This document shows, in pieces, positions 11,646 through 24,805 of a stretch of DNA of 64,000 bases. Under the pieces are notes generated by a model, which was not told where the DNA came from, ran no database searches, and saw only the letters and a program-made list of their open reading frames with translations. Made by a program: the position numbers and the translations under genes. Source of the stretch: Antedon bifida (taxonomy: Eukaryota; Echinodermata; Crinoidea; Comatulida; Antedonidae); NCBI GenBank assembly GCA_963402885.1, contig OY727100.1, positions 4,030,001 to 4,094,000 of the forward strand, in the 5' to 3' direction. Each line of letters opens with the position of its first letter. The first letter of the stretch is position 1.

Positions 11646-11892
11646 CAGAAGACTGAGGGCGTCCAGCACTCCCAGGCCTAGTACCGCTGGTTGGTAAGCC
11701 AACACTCACTGGCCGGCCTACACTAGCAGGCCTTTGTGATGGACGAGCCTGAATCACGCTCTGAGGAACAGATGCCTGCAGATGAGCATGGCTACGACGC
11801 GCCGCAAGATCCTTCTCACTATCGCTATCACTGTCGATAACAATCACAGATTCGCCTTTTTCTTTGATCTTTGAATTTTCATTTACCGATGG
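11646..11892 (-). CDS. Internal coding exon with SUMO-interacting-like motif and RPGS-rich tract
   Basis: This is an internal exon of 247 nt read on the minus strand. The acceptor is a pyrimidine-rich stretch ending in TTTTCACAG at 11893-11894, and the donor is GTAAGAAAC starting at 11645. Only one frame is open throughout; it enters in phase 0 (Pro-Ser-Val) and leaves in phase 1. The peptide begins PSVNENSKIKEKG, then carries VIVIDSDSDSEKD, the hydrophobic-plus-acidic layout of SUMO-interacting motifs with a possible CK2 serine run. It continues to a low-complexity tail rich in Arg, Pro, Gly and Ser (RPASVGRPVSVG, then RPGSAGRPQSSG). Base composition is clearly more GC-rich than the surroundings. 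This suggests a nuclear or chromatin-associated protein; SPT2-like histone chaperones also have RPGS tracts, but I cannot assign a family. Neighbouring exons of this gene were not identified with confidence. A TTAA-flanked MITE begins 34 bp into the downstream intron. Confidence 0.75.
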
Positions 11893-12274
11893 CTGTGAAA
11901 ATACAAACATCAATATGGTTATTAAATAAATTCAATTTAATGAAATTGTAACTAGTAAAAAATAAGATTAGGCAGAAAATGTTGCGGACAAAAAGTTAAA
12001 AAAAAAATCAATAAAATAATGCATGTTGTCACAATATAAAAGTATATATAGTGTAAAAACGAATGCACTTTTTGATGACATATTGAAATGTAATTTTACA
12101 GAGATGAAACAAGAAGTTCATCTGTTATGGGTCAGTTATAAATAAGTCAATAAACATAAAAGTACATGGAACTGGCAAAACATATTCTTTATTCAAAGTA
12201 CATTGGTCAAAGGGTACAGTGGCACATTGGAATATGCCAAGTCTCCAGAGTAAAGTACAAGTCACAACCCCTGA

Positions 12275-12358
12275 TTAACCGTCTCCAGGCCTGATGAACC
12301 TTGCTGACCCTGTCCCCTTCAGCAGCTCTGCAGTTTCCTGATTGAAGTGTGGTACCAT
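12275..12358 (-). other. Small GC-richer open frame with nearby poly(A) signal
   Basis: A minus-strand ATG opens 27 codons (MVPHFNQETAELLKGTGSAR, then FIRPGDG) before TAA, with an in-frame stop immediately upstream. AATAAA lies about 82 nt downstream (12188-12193). It could be a processed-pseudogene tail, a terminal exon or chance. No splice acceptor of quality precedes it. Confidence 0.2.
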
Positions 12359-12399
12359 TTCTTAGTTAATCTGGAGCCTATGTAACTAGAGACATGCGT

Positions 12400-14030
12400 T
12401 TTAAATGTACATATTGAATTCAAAAGTTTGTTTTCTATTTACTATCAGCAAGTAAAATTCTAGTTCATGATTTTAAAGATACTGTATGTATTTAACCACA
12501 AAAATGAGCAAAACTTAATTAATGTACCTGTCATTTTACGTTTTTAATATTTGTCATATTTATTGGGTTGTCGACACTTTAATGTTGACTGGAATAAATT
12601 GAAAATGCAGACATAGGCGATAAGTAGTTAATTTTCTTTGCGTTCATTATATTACAGGCAGGTTGAAAATATTGAGCAAATTCAAAAGTATTGTTTACAA
12701 TTTATAGCCTTTATATCTACTGAACCAATGGAATAATAGGTCCATTCCTTCCAAACAAAATGTCAGTTGGAAATCGGAAAAAAATGCACATTTAACCCTG
12801 TTTTAATATGTTTTGGAGATTTTAAATGTGAATTTTACTTTTATTTCAACACAAAGAAATCATGGTTGAACACATTTATGTAATACATTTGACTTCATCC
12901 CCCACAAGTGGCTGGATAAGTGAATTCATCTCTACATCCTGAAAGGACTGTTAGAATTATCAAATGTCTATCGATCATCCATTTCAACTGACAATCGCAA
13001 GGGAAAAATATCCAAATAAGGAAACAGATCAATTGATTGACAAGGCTAGATAGAGGACATAGGATGACTAGACAAAGTTGATCACGTGCCTGTCAGGACC
13101 CACTTAACGAAGAAACTAGGATCGGTTTAAAGCAAAGCTAATCAGACTATGATACAGGAAAGTTTTCAATATCAACCAAGACGTCCTGTAGGCTGTGTAG
13201 CCAGAAATGTCATTGCTAGGCAAACATGACCTACTTCTAGTGCGTTTCTCAGCACACGGACACATCAAACACGCATCAAAATAGCCCTAAATGTTGATAT
13301 CGTTGTATCCATCTAATCCTCTTTTAATGCCCCTTCCCATGGGGTAGCTCACTTAATCGTCCACCTCAGCAAAATTTACTCGTGCACGTAGTATGTGTTA
13401 TACAGTAGTTAAGCTTGGCATGTGCCTGATCTCATATACATAGATTGAACTTTTAGCTGGTGATCTGATGTGACCCATGTTGACCTCAGTATACGCTGAT
13501 TGGTCATTTCACTGTATACCTTTTTTTCTTAACCATTACATTGATTAAGCATGCTATTCATAAATAATCATTAACATAGACTACGGTTTTAACATTAAAA
13601 ACGTTCTTTTGCCAAAAGAAAAATCCAAACACATATCATGTGACTTAATCATCCAATCAAATAAAGAATGGTATGTAAGTCTGAATGATACCTTTATTCT
13701 TTGAAGATTTCAGAGGTCAAAAGATCACTTGAGTAAAAGACTGAATTGTACATTATAAAGAAGTGAACTCGCAATTGAAAATAAAGAATATTGTAATATT
13801 AAGTGTAATCAAATATTTTTGTAGTGTTTTATGGCACAATGGTTATGAATCGGAGGGACATGCCAGTCCTAGACAAGTCTGACCTTCCTCGATTTTAGAT
13901 TAAAAACTGAGGATGATTATATAACTAAAATAAAAGAGCATAAATACAAGACAATTTCAATTTTCGAATTTTTTAAAATGCTGATCAAAATAAATGAGTC
14001 AATGAATTGTTGAACAATACATTCACTGCT
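12400..14030. other. Interval without recognised gene or repeat
   Basis: It is slightly GC-richer around 13.0-13.5 kb, but no frame with splice sites was found on either strand. Confidence 0.4.
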
Positions 14031-14032
14031 AT

Positions 14033-14345
14033 ACATACTAATAGTACTATTGCTGCACTTTTTGAATGTTGTAATACATTTGTTGTACAGTGTGAATCGG
14101 GTTTAAGCTAACATGGATATTGATGCACTTTTTGAATGTTGTAATACATTTGTTGTACGGTGTGAATTGGGTTTAAGCTAACATGGTTATTGCTGCACTT
14201 TTTGAATGTTGAAATACATTTGTTGTACAAGTGTGAATCGGGTTTAAGCTAACATGGTTATTGCTGCACTTTTTAAATGTTGTAATACATTTGTGTTGGA
14301 CAGGTGTGAATAGAGTTTAAGCTAACATGGTTATTGCTACTGTAC
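14033..14345. repeat. Minisatellite, period 70-73 nt, about 4.5 units
   Basis: Units start at about 14051, 14121, 14191, 14262 and 14335. They contain TGCTGCACTTTTTGAATGTT, ATACATTTGTTGTAC and GGGTTTAAGCTAACATGG. Divergence is low in the first four units and higher in the last. Confidence 0.85.
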
Positions 14346-15209
14346 TTTTTAAAGTTATGAATGACAGTACTCACAGAGTTCATTACTGTAGACACCTCAT
14401 TCAAATTCATACTGGTATATAAGATATCAGTAATGCCTACTTAATTACAGTAAACATGATACAAAGAAGAACATGATATTTTAAACACAAACTTTTATAA
14501 CTACTGGAAAACTGACATAGTGTAATAAAAAACATTGATAAATTGTGAGGGTATGTTGTATGAATGTCGGTTAAAATAATTCATGATTATATGACCTAGA
14601 ATATTGGCATCGGCAATTAATATACACCATGTATGTATGAATGAATGTGTGTTGGCCTATGTACATTAAAGTGGTTTCCTGACTGTTATAAGCCGCAATT
14701 CATGTGGAATTTAGAAAGATCAGATTCAAGAAAAATCTTTCTGCTGTCCCCAACACAAACATTCTTGGCTTGGTAAACTTCAACAGTAACTCAAGATTAT
14801 TGCTATGTAGACGATTTAGAGCCAGAATTTTTTTATTTTTTTTTGTAGGTGAAATTGGCGGTCTCAGTGACAGTCAATGAGTGATTAAGTCTTTTCATGG
14901 TAGTTTATTTATGATTAACTTTTTCAAACAGAAGCCTTGTACAAAAAAAAAAGTCTAGTGCGAATGAGGCTTAAGAGATTATATGACATGGTGCTGACAT
15001 TTAACATACCAGTATGTTGAATGTACATGATCAGATAACAGGTGTAAGGTTAATGTAACATTCATGACACCTTGTTAATTGCTAATAATGTGTAATTTGA
15101 AGACTACCTTTCTGTGATTGATGTATCTTTGTGGATACACAGTAGCACAATAAAACAACCTAGCTATGATATGGAAAGAAATATAATACTTAAGGTAGAA
15201 TAAAGTTAA

Positions 15210-15347
15210 AGCTCGGTTCCCACTTGGATGCAACGCAATGACGTAAGCGCAATGCAAGTAATTTGACCAATCACAAATGATGGATCATTGAGATTGTGTG
15301 GTCAATTTACTTATGTATTTGCGTTGCATCCTAGTCGAAACCAAGCT
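15210..15347. mobile_element. Fold-back MITE (AGCTCGGTTCCCAC type)
   Basis: The left end AGCTCGGTTCCCACTTGGAT and the right end, reversed, AGCTTGGTTTCGACTAGGAT form imperfect arms that continue through GCAACGCAA and a TTTGACCA/TGGTCAA pair. Total length is about 138 bp. The family cannot be placed; duplicated flanks are not clear. Confidence 0.55.
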
Positions 15348-16183
15348 GAAGAAATCATATGATGTTATCAATCATGATATAAGGCAAAACAGTAAAATTC
15401 TATATCAATATTACCTAGGCATGACAGTAAGCCAAAAAAAAGAGAACATTTATAAAGATATGATGGGTTATGACGTATGGTAAAAGCACATCTATCTTTG
15501 CTGGACCTTAATGGGAACCAAATCTTGGACAGATGAAGATCTCATGATTTGATCTTTGAAAGATAAAGTTCTCATGGCTTGTTATCGGAGAGACAAAGAT
15601 TTTATGGTATGATCAGACTAGAAGATGATCTCAGACTGACATTAACCCCATACAGAGGTCAGAGGTCAATACTCAATAGATTATAAGCATGAACAGAGGC
15701 ATATTTCGAACAGAGGCACATTATTCTGGCGCAAAAATCTTAAATCAAGCCACGCTAACCTAAACTGAGGCCTATAAAAAAGAAGTCAACCTTGCAAATA
15801 ATAAGTTATTTCAAAAAGATCCTATCACACTGCCCTCTCTCATTTAAAAATTGCATACAATAATAATTTTCCTGCTTTTAAATCCGTACATACTTTGGTT
15901 CGGTCACTCCTTATATGGTTATGCTTTAACAGGTTCTTTTTGTTTAATCTGCAGCAATAATTATATTAACAAATTTAATTTGTACAAAGGTGAAGTATTT
16001 TATATGTTAATTTGAATTATAAAGTTAAACATTCTTCTCACTGTTAACACTAAATAAGGATTGATGAAAACCAGATTTTAGAGAGTTTAACATGAAGCTA
16101 ACAAAATGTTTCATTTTCATATTACATGGCGTACCAACATAAGCAGTCAGACAAGTTCACTCGCAAAGTTGAAAAAAGTTACA

Positions 16184-16284
16184 GTTGAACCTCCCATAAG
16201 CGGCCACCCTCGGTACCGGGAAAAGTGGTCACTTACGGAAGGTGGCCGTTTACGGAAGGTGACTGCTTACGGGGAGGTTCTTTC
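16184..16284. mobile_element. Small TIR element (GAACCTCCC type)
   Basis: CAGTTGAACCTCCCATAAGC on the left faces GGGGAGGTTCTTTC on the right. Between them are three copies of a CTTACGGAAGGTGG-like unit. The CAGT...GAACCT start resembles the TA-flanked pogo-like element at 37706. Confidence 0.45.
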
Positions 16285-16690
16285 GAAATAATATATGTTC
16301 AGCAACTTTCAGCTACCGTTTATGTTACACATTCAGATCACAGAAAGGTAAAAGAAATCTGTCTATTAGGTAAAATGTTTGTATTTTTTTTTCTGTAGAC
16401 TATCATGTTTTGGAAATAACAATAGATCAAGTACTATTAATGTGGATAATGGTGACAAAAGAACAATGACTACTCATGACAATACAACTGAATAACATAT
16501 AGTACAATACAATTACATCAACATAGTACATAACACATTCATATAAATATAAATACCTATTATGACTTATGATTTTAATTCCATATGGTAAAATATAGAT
16601 AGAAATTATTATATTGTACACACCTGAGTAGATTCTTGTCATTTGCTTGGGAGGATTGTGGGTCACATGATATTAAAAAGTGCATCGGCA

Positions 16691-16798
16691 AGAGTGCAAA
16701 TTTCTTTATGTGAGTGCAATTTCGTTATATGTGAATGCAATTTTGTTATAATTCAAGTGAAATTTTGTTTTATGAGAGTGCATTTTCGTTATATGCAC
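16691..16798. repeat. Degenerate 24-27 nt tandem repeat
   Basis: About four to five units of the type GAGTGCAATTTCGTTATATG occur head to tail with scattered substitutions. Confidence 0.6.
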
Positions 16799-17611
16799 AT
16801 ATATTCATGTTACACAATGAGCAACCATGTGTGACACAAGGCTTAACTGATTGCATAGAAAATCAACCTGGGGTGTGCTCGGTCTATAATAACTCTGCGT
16901 CCAAAATTGTAGCGCTGCCTTCTCGAATGGATAGGCCTTGACCTAACCTGCTATAAAACAAATGTTTTATATTCCTTCATACAAATGGAACAATAATTTC
17001 ATTTGGTAAAAGATGAAATGTTCTATTTCACCTTATGAAATTATTTGTACCATGTACTCATATAACATTCATTATTTGTATATTATTCAATATCCTATAT
17101 TGCAATCAAATAAATACAATAAATATAAAAATATGTTAATTTATGGAAAATATTTTAATTTTATAGTAATTTAATTATTATTAAGTGTCTTATATTTAGG
17201 TTGGATGCATTGTAGTGTGACATCAGTTGTAAAGGTCAGAGTATAAATTATGAATCATAAAAAAGATGAATAGAATGGAGCAGAGAAGCCAAGTAGATGT
17301 GTACTTATTGGAGAATATAGGCCAGTTGAAATGGCTGCCTGACTGAATACTGAAATTACAATTATTAACACTTTTACATAGAGTTCAGCTCAACTGCTAA
17401 AATTAATAAATTTCTAAAAAAACTATATGACAAACTCTGGCCAAGCATCTCCTGTTTAAAACAAATATTTGGATGGAGGATGGTTGGAAGTAGTGTTGTG
17501 TTGATGTTTTTGGTATAAATTATTAATTTATAGATCAGTATCAGTATTTTGAAAGCTAGGATGAAATGGGCGACAGCAAGAGTTGATTTTGGCATAGGAA
17601 TCCTTTCATCT

Positions 17612-17745
17612 AAAGCTCTGTCTACATTGTCAAACTAGTTTGACAAAAAAAGTGTAATGTGCCTAAATATGGCAGTGATATTCCCAAATATGTGTAGTGA
17701 TATGACATCATCATGTCCATGAGCACATCACATTTTGTTGTCACT
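17612..17745. mobile_element. GCTCTGTCTACAC MITE, copy 2 (truncated)
   Basis: The left arm (GCTCTGTCTACATTGTCAAA) and centre (GATATGACATCATCATGTCC, GAGCACATCACA) are kept, but the right terminal arm is missing. It is preceded by TCTAAA. Confidence 0.65.
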
Positions 17746-18046
17746 TAATTTAAATATCTTAATTGATAATGGATTTCGTAAATGCATTTTATGGTTTGTT
17801 TTTTTTGCATTTTTATACAAGATCATCATGATAGGCAAATATAATAAGTTTTAATCACTCTCACAACATACAAACATGAACCAAATCACATATTCCCATA
17901 AGATTTCTTATATCTAACCACATATCAGTATAAACAGAGGTAACCCATCATTTTAAATGTATACACATTGTATAGGGTTTAATGGCCGGGGAAAAATGAT
18001 TAATCAATTTTTTCACCTTAGTGAGTAATCATTGTTTTCTGATTAA

Positions 18047-18245
18047 GGGCCTGTTCAGACCTACTGTACAGAGTTGTGCTTCCGTATTGTACGCGGCGTA
18101 CAACTCCATAGGTCTGAACCAGGAAAAGATTAGTGGAAGCCACCTCGTACGACAGTACTCTTTCGTTCGTTACGACAGCTCAAGGTACAATATTAGTGAA
18201 CGCCACTTACGATATGAAAGTCGATTAATAAAAATGATAACCTAA
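18047..18245. mobile_element. TGTTCAGACC family element, copy 2 (one end degraded)
   Basis: TAA is followed by GGGCCTGTTCAGACCTACTG, the family terminus. The internal GGTCTGAACCAGGAAAAGAT is shared, in reverse, with copy 1 (bases 421-447). The opposite end is not recognisable, so the right boundary is approximate. Confidence 0.5.
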
Positions 18246-18964
18246 TTGTAAATAGTCATCACAGGTTTTTTAACAATGTTTTCAAGATAGCCACTTACAT
18301 AATTGTAGTAAAGGCTGAAATAATCTGTTTAAAAAAAAACACAATCGTGTCCGTTGATGCAGGACTGACACATGGTTGCTGCTTGCTGGAGAGAGTAATC
18401 CATATACCGTTGAAATTGTCCCTAACTAAGTTAAATGGCGACCTTTCTTCCCTTTTGTAGAATAACAAACTCCATAGAATCCAGGCTTAGGTTTAATATA
18501 CAGTATCAGCAATTTATGAAACAATTTATCAAGTTTATTTCTTCATGTACCTGTATTTAGCTGTCTAATCAAAACATCTATTAATTTTCCTTTTCAATTC
18601 TGATGATACGTAACCATGTGATACGGTATGCGACCATATCATCTTCAAAAAATTCTAGAATTCTCTCATTATTTCAATCATCGTTCTACGCTATTGGGTA
18701 AGCAATCCCAATGCATGTCAGAAAATAACTTCTATGAACAAAATTTAAAAAATACTATCATTATTGCCATTTTGAAATGAATAAGTCTTCAAAATAGCTA
18801 GTTGGTTTGTAAACTGACATTTAAAAAATGCTTCAAAATTATATTGAAAGTATTGTCTTTAGTAATTTTTCACTAGTAATTCCATTTTATTAATTTTATA
18901 AACACATCAGGCATAGAACATTAATTCTAAACCACCCGGTGATATACTGACATTTAATTAATTA

Positions 18965-19085
18965 ATTTGAAACGATAAAGATGAGGAAATCTGTGAGAAT
19001 GAGAAAAAGTCGCCCCAACCGAGACTCGAACCCGGAACCTTCTGCTTGATATGCAGATGTCCTAACCATTAGATCATATATATAT
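18965..19085 (-). mobile_element. tRNA-derived SINE head
   Basis: The minus strand reads GATCTAATGGTTAGGACATC (A-box-like), then an anticodon-type stem TCTGC/GCAGA with loop ATATCAA, then GGTTCCGGGTTCGAGTCTCG (B box in a paired T arm) and TTGGGGCGA. The 5' half cannot pair with the 3' acceptor half, so it is not a working tRNA gene. The tail continues into AT-rich DNA. Confidence 0.55.
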
Positions 19086-19089
19086 ATAA

Positions 19090-22000
19090 TTTGGATTGAT
19101 CTATTTAATGAGAGGGGTATTTGGAGGGATGAAAATGGAGGAAGTTTTATAATTATATTCAATAGGAGTCAAAAACATATAATATCATATACTTTACATA
19201 CACTCAAATAAAATGAACATTCATCTTTTTTGTCTTGTGTGTAATAACCTTTTCACCTTTGTCTTGGATTCCTTCAAGTTCACAAGCTTGTTGTAATCCA
19301 AACATCATCATAAAACATATCAAACACCATCATCAAGATATTAATGCTGGGTTTCTTTATTCAAAAACACATTACATTAATATAAATGCTGGTAACATAT
19401 ATGCAAAGATGCCAGTAAATTCTACAGTTGTTAACAAACTTTTCTAACAAAGCAAACAGATAATTATCAATGTATAAAATTCAAAGTGTAATACTTTATA
19501 TAGTATGTGATTTTAAACTTTTGACCTTTTGTTTCAAAACCCTTGGCGCTATCCACCAAGTAACGAAATACAATGCTTAATCTGAAATATTGAGAAGCTA
19601 CAGGCGAGAATATAATCAATATTTTGTCAAGATACTATCATCTGTTAAGAGAGTTTAGACATTTATGCCAAATCTACCAAGTTGACAGTAATTGTATTTT
19701 GTAAGGTCATTCTAAGTGTGTAATTAACACTAGCACTAAAAGTAATAAGTAATAATATTAATGATATTAATTAATCATCATTACCTAGTGTATTATCACA
19801 TTTAATATGCTATATGCTCACTGACGAGCATCATTGGTAATTGTAGGAATAATATAATGTAATTCATAACTTTCATACTATACAGTAGAAGGCCTGTTTC
19901 TACATTATTTAGTTTTAAAAGAAACTAGTTTTAGTACAGTAGTAGTAAATATGTTTACCAACAAAGATTGTGTTTTAAGACTACTTTTTATTAGTTAGGT
20001 TTTTTTTCAGTTTCGTGGTCAAGCAATGACATTAAACATAATATATACTGTTGAGTAAATGTATTAATTTTGAGGTCATGGAGACAAGGACAAGATTAAT
20101 TATCATTAATGTATATGATTATTATGTATTTTGTATTCTAAATGTTTATCTAATTCTCATACAACCAGGATTGCATTGCATATTGTTTTTAAAAACGATT
20201 CTTTTAATCTCAATAGGAACATGTATTTTCAATATAAATTGTTTACCAACAGCTAAAGTATGTATAAATGGTTGTTTATGAACCTCTGTATTTTCATTCA
20301 ATCTTTCATTTCGGAATCTGTTGTCCATAGAAAGTAACATTACATTATACTGACTGACTTCAAAATAAGACGCTCTCATATATCCATATTTGCAACGTAT
20401 CATCAAGTTTGTCTATTTCTAATCAAACATAAATGGGCACCTGGGAGATGTGTAAACCCTAGGGTGGTGGTTATGACTGCAACTTTTTGCAAGGTGCACT
20501 CTCCAGGGTCCTACCATTCCGTTTTCCCGATGAAAGGGGTAATAACATTTTGCACCTAGAGGCTACAATTTGCACTCTATATTTATAATAATGACAAATC
20601 AATGAAACGGCTTAACACTAACTTAACCATGATACATCATTAACAATGTGACCTACTTATTTTCCCAGAAGAACAAATATTTACATATAGTACATGTCAT
20701 TACCAATGATATGTTGCATCTTCACTCTTCTCTTCAATTCTGTAAATAATCAACAATGCTACTAGTGCATTTTACTGAGAATATAATAACACTTTAAGAA
20801 AGTATGATGCTGAATATATTATAGTGTTTGTCCGAATAAAAGGTTAATGGTTTTATACAATTCATGAAGCTTTAATGATAAATCATAAATGACAAAGATT
20901 TTCTCATTAAGTTTATTAACGATGTTCTTTCCACAGACTTTCTTAAAATGAAAGCAAAATCAACATAATTGCTGCAAATGCTTATGGGTAAAGAAGAAAT
21001 GTATTTGTTTTATTTTCAGAGCCTGAGTGACACGGATTGCGGTCATTGACTTTATTTAATAATGCTGTTTGAATGTATTAGATACAGCACACACGTGGCA
21101 TGGCATGTAAAGTGACCGGTCATTGAATGTACGGTCGGTCATTTACAGACATGTTCAAGTGGTCAGGTTTCAAGAGTTGTTACGTCAACGATTGCTTTGA
21201 AATATACATATTTTAACTAGACACTTGAAATGGAAATGATGACGGTATTCAGTAATCCATAAAAAATGTGGTGGTCTATGTAGACATACTCACAAACCAC
21301 AACTACATATTTTTTTCTCTATCAATATAATATTGTGTATATGACATTACTTTTAAAATAGTTAAATATTAATACTCGGCTTGTTTATACAAATGAAAGA
21401 ACTGATTTAATGCTGTAATTTTGCAAGAACGTATTTATTTATTACTATTTATTTCCTTTAGAAAGCAAATGGATCCCACAAAAACATTATTATGTAATAT
21501 TGCCCTAATGTACAACCTATATCTTTACTCTTAAAAATTGTTTACTAAAATTTTTTATTATTTTATTTATGTTTCACTTTATGTACACGTCAACTAACGA
21601 TCAAATAACAGTTTTCTCATCGCAACTTGTACAAATTAATTTAGAAAACTACAACCATTTTTCAATAGACATACACATCATACTACGTACATTTCTACCC
21701 TAACACAATTTTTCAAAACTTTCTATTATTTAAAAGTCGAAGATAGCCAGGTCTAGGGTCCATTCTATTGTCGCCACAGATTGATATCTTCATCAGTACT
21801 TCTAAGAATGGATGATTAGGTGGGAACACGAACGCTAGCTAGTTGATCATACCCAGTACCGTTTTGATTGTACGATTAATCGGGAAACCACCTCACGATG
21901 TTATACAGGCCTAGGTGCCGACATAGATTTCTAGTGGGAGTATGTCATTCCTCACATTCAAAATCTTTCCTGTAACTAACAACCCATTCCTTTTTTTTCT

Positions 22001-22127
22001 ATACATCCCATACTACTTATTTATATCCTACCATTATACCTATGTTATATATATATAATCAAAGCCCACACTCTTATCTCATATAGAATATGTTATTAAT
22101 AGTAAAACAATCTTTTGAGATTGACTT
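19090..22127. other. AT-rich interval without recognised feature
   Basis: Short frames at 20051-20281 and 20146-20406 overlap on opposite strands and lack splice support. A partial inverted pair around GTGACCGGTCATTG/CGGTCATTTACA near 21107-21147 is the only local structure. Confidence 0.4.
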
Positions 22128-22413
22128 AGGGCATGTTTTTGCTGCAAAAAATAACCGGTTAAAAACCTTGGGAGCAGAAACGGGACAATTTTGTCGTAAC
22201 CGGTTAAAAGGCATCGCAAAATAACCAGTTAAAAACTTTGAGTGAACTACACTGCAGGAACGTTTGAATTAACCGCCAGGACCAACGATTTTTGTCAACG
22301 ACCACCCACTGATTTAAACGGTTATTTTGGAGCAAAATTGAACAGAAATGCAGTCAATATAAAAATTACATTTTTGAAATAATCGGTTTATTCGGCGCTC
22401 TGCAGCAGAAATT
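22128..22413. mobile_element. GTTTCTGCTGC-family TIR element, copy 1
   Basis: TTA is followed by GGGCATGTTTTTGCTGC on the left, and GCAGCAGAAATT closes the right. The body has repeated ATAACCGGTTAAAAA motifs and GAATTAACCGCCAGGACC. Much of it recurs in reverse at 31837-32305 and 39461-39755. The TTA flank and GGGC-TGTT start suggest a PIF/Harbinger-type MITE. Confidence 0.55.
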
Positions 22414-24040
22414 GACCGTATATATTAGATAAGCAAGATAAAACCAAATAGTTTTGATCTGTATTTGTTGTGCAGTCAGTAAGTACTGCATAGTACAATG
22501 CAAGAAGGTTATTCAAAATCTCTGCAGCAGCTTGTACATCAACTTCGTTACGCACAAATCACTGTACAACTCAAGTTGTTAAACATATTCAACAAGCTTT
22601 TTGTAAATCTAACGACATACATTTTCTATTGCATCTGCGTATCGATCACATTACCAGACAATACAAGTATATGGGGCAAGGCCACGCACTACTCTGTCTA
22701 AACCGAATGTTGCTTTTATGTCATCACTCCTCTTACAGGTTGTAAATTTGACATCAATCAGACTGCTAGAAGGTGTTTGACTTTTAAATTATCATGTTAT
22801 AATGTTGTGCTTGCTTGCGACATTTGCAACAAGACACCCTTGCTGATTTTTACTTTTTTTTTAATAGATTGAATAATTCATACGAACGTTTAAAATCATG
22901 ATTGAACATTTATATTAAATCTCAAATTGAAAAAAGAAACAATGGCATTTATGACATTTTAATGTCACTAGACTTTTTGGTGATAAATAATTTTCTGTCA
23001 TTGGACCTAAGTTATGAAATAATTTATGTATTAATGTACGTATAGCTCCAAGTGTACAAGAAATTGTTAAAAAGTTTTCTTTTCCCTAAGGAATAATTTA
23101 GATGTTCTATTTGTCTTTTTATACTGCTCTAATTATTGTACAGCGCTTTGGTCTTCTTTCTTTTGTTTTGGAAAAGCGCTTTATAAATCTATATAGTATA
23201 GCATAGTATAAATAATATATACAATATTTATATAGATTATATAATATAGTGTGTCACTTTTCACCCATTTTTTAAAATATCCAATTCAGTAAAGATTAAT
23301 ATATTTCTTAAACGTTAAATTACATTTTACATATTATTCAAATTTTATTTGAAGATAACCCTGAAATGAGCAAGACATTTAAAATGTGTTGCAGATTATG
23401 ATCAGTTTACACTAGAATTCCTAGAGGGATAGATACAGGGTCTGCAAGAACCCATGTTCAATTAAAGGGTCAAGTATGGATATATACCAGACCAGTATTA
23501 CAGCCAAAAGTCCCCAGCCAGGCCATCTGAGGTCAGGTTTAGACATAGACCAGGCCCCTCGGATACAGCAGGGTCCAGAGCCAGGCCAGCGGTAGAAATG
23601 CAATCATTCATAAACTATGTAATAGTGATTTGAAGTGACATATATGATTGACAATTCATGACATAATGATTGACAATAATTATATAGGTATATAAATAGA
23701 TGAAAATAAGTAAAGGATATATACTTCTGTGAAAAGTTCAGGCTATTATAGTAAACTTGCACAAATGCAGAATAAAAATATTGAAAGTTCAGAATAAAAT
23801 TTAAATATCATCAATACTTGAAGTATTAAAATATAAATTCTATTTCAAAATAACTATTGTATAGGCCTATTAATTAACTTTAAATAAGGTGTTTTTTTAA
23901 ACAAAACCTACAAAAAAAAAAGTAATTTTTGACAAAATGTAACAATAACCGTTTGTACCAGGTGAAAGTGTGTATGAGAAGGGACTGTACTGTATATACT
24001 TATACAATAATCCTTAAATAATTTGATTCCATTTACTTAA

Positions 24041-24160
24041 AGATGTATGTTCACCCAAAACATGAAATAAAACTTTGAAAAGGCCATTAAAAAGAAAAGG
24101 TTCAATTATTTAAAAAAAATGTTATTCACTTTTGGCGAAAAACCCCCCAATCAAAATGAA
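24041..24160. mobile_element. TTAA-flanked MITE, copy 2 (one end only)
   Basis: TTAA precedes AGATGTATGTTCACCC and a region resembling the start of the other copies (AACATGAAATAAAACTTTG; GTTATTCACTTTTGG). The far end is lost. Confidence 0.4.
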
Positions 24161-24805
24161 CTTATTATGAAATATATAATGCTTTTTAATCAAATAAACT
24201 GAGAGAAACGAAAAGTTAAACAAACTTTTTTTTAATCAAATAAAACAAACATGATATCTTGTAATTTAGACAATTAGCTCTTAAAGAAAATTAAAGCATT
24301 TTTTCTTGGAAATTACCTATAAAATCTAAACAAAACTAGCTTATAACTTACTAACTGAAGCCCTTTATATAAAGCTTTAGTATATAATAGGTACTTATAG
24401 CAAACAAGAGCATTTTTACAACTTACAATCATAAAAACCTTTATACAAAGGTTTATAAAGTACTTATCTAACAAAATCTGTCTACAAACTGGCCATGCAC
24501 AATCACCAAGCTTCTACAAAATGCCAAAAGATTTGTCAAAGCACTTAAGTTGAAAAAAAAAAGATTTAATGTAAATGCAAGTTAAGAGTTGCATAAGAAA
24601 AGAATTGAAAATCAACAATTAAATTTCAAGTGTTAACTTATCAAATTATACAAACTATATATAAACTGTCAATAAAGGATACTTTAGCATTGGATAGCAA
24701 CAAAATAGCTATGCTATCAATAGAGCATACTGTAGCTTCAAAAATAGCTGTGTAGATACAAGTATTTAGTATTACATTTCACCTATCACTATATGCAATG
24801 TTACA

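Noticed and set aside
14690-14783. Minus-strand frame reading VTVEVYQAKNVCVGDSRK
   Set aside because: Protein-like, but preceded in frame by a stop with only a poor acceptor and no poly(A) signal nearby.
18299-18324. 26-nt minus-strand segment between a poly-T acceptor and GTAAGTGG
   Set aside because: Splice signals are good, but all frames are open and no partner exon exists; the donor lies just past the end of a TIR element remnant.
19006-19085. Possible functional tRNA gene
   Set aside because: The acceptor stem cannot form and the 5' half runs into a TATATA tract; treated as a SINE head.
23500-23604. GC-rich segment on the plus strand bounded by CAG and GTAGAA
   Set aside because: The acceptor lacks a pyrimidine tract and the translation is rich in repeated CCAGGCC; more likely a repeat remnant.
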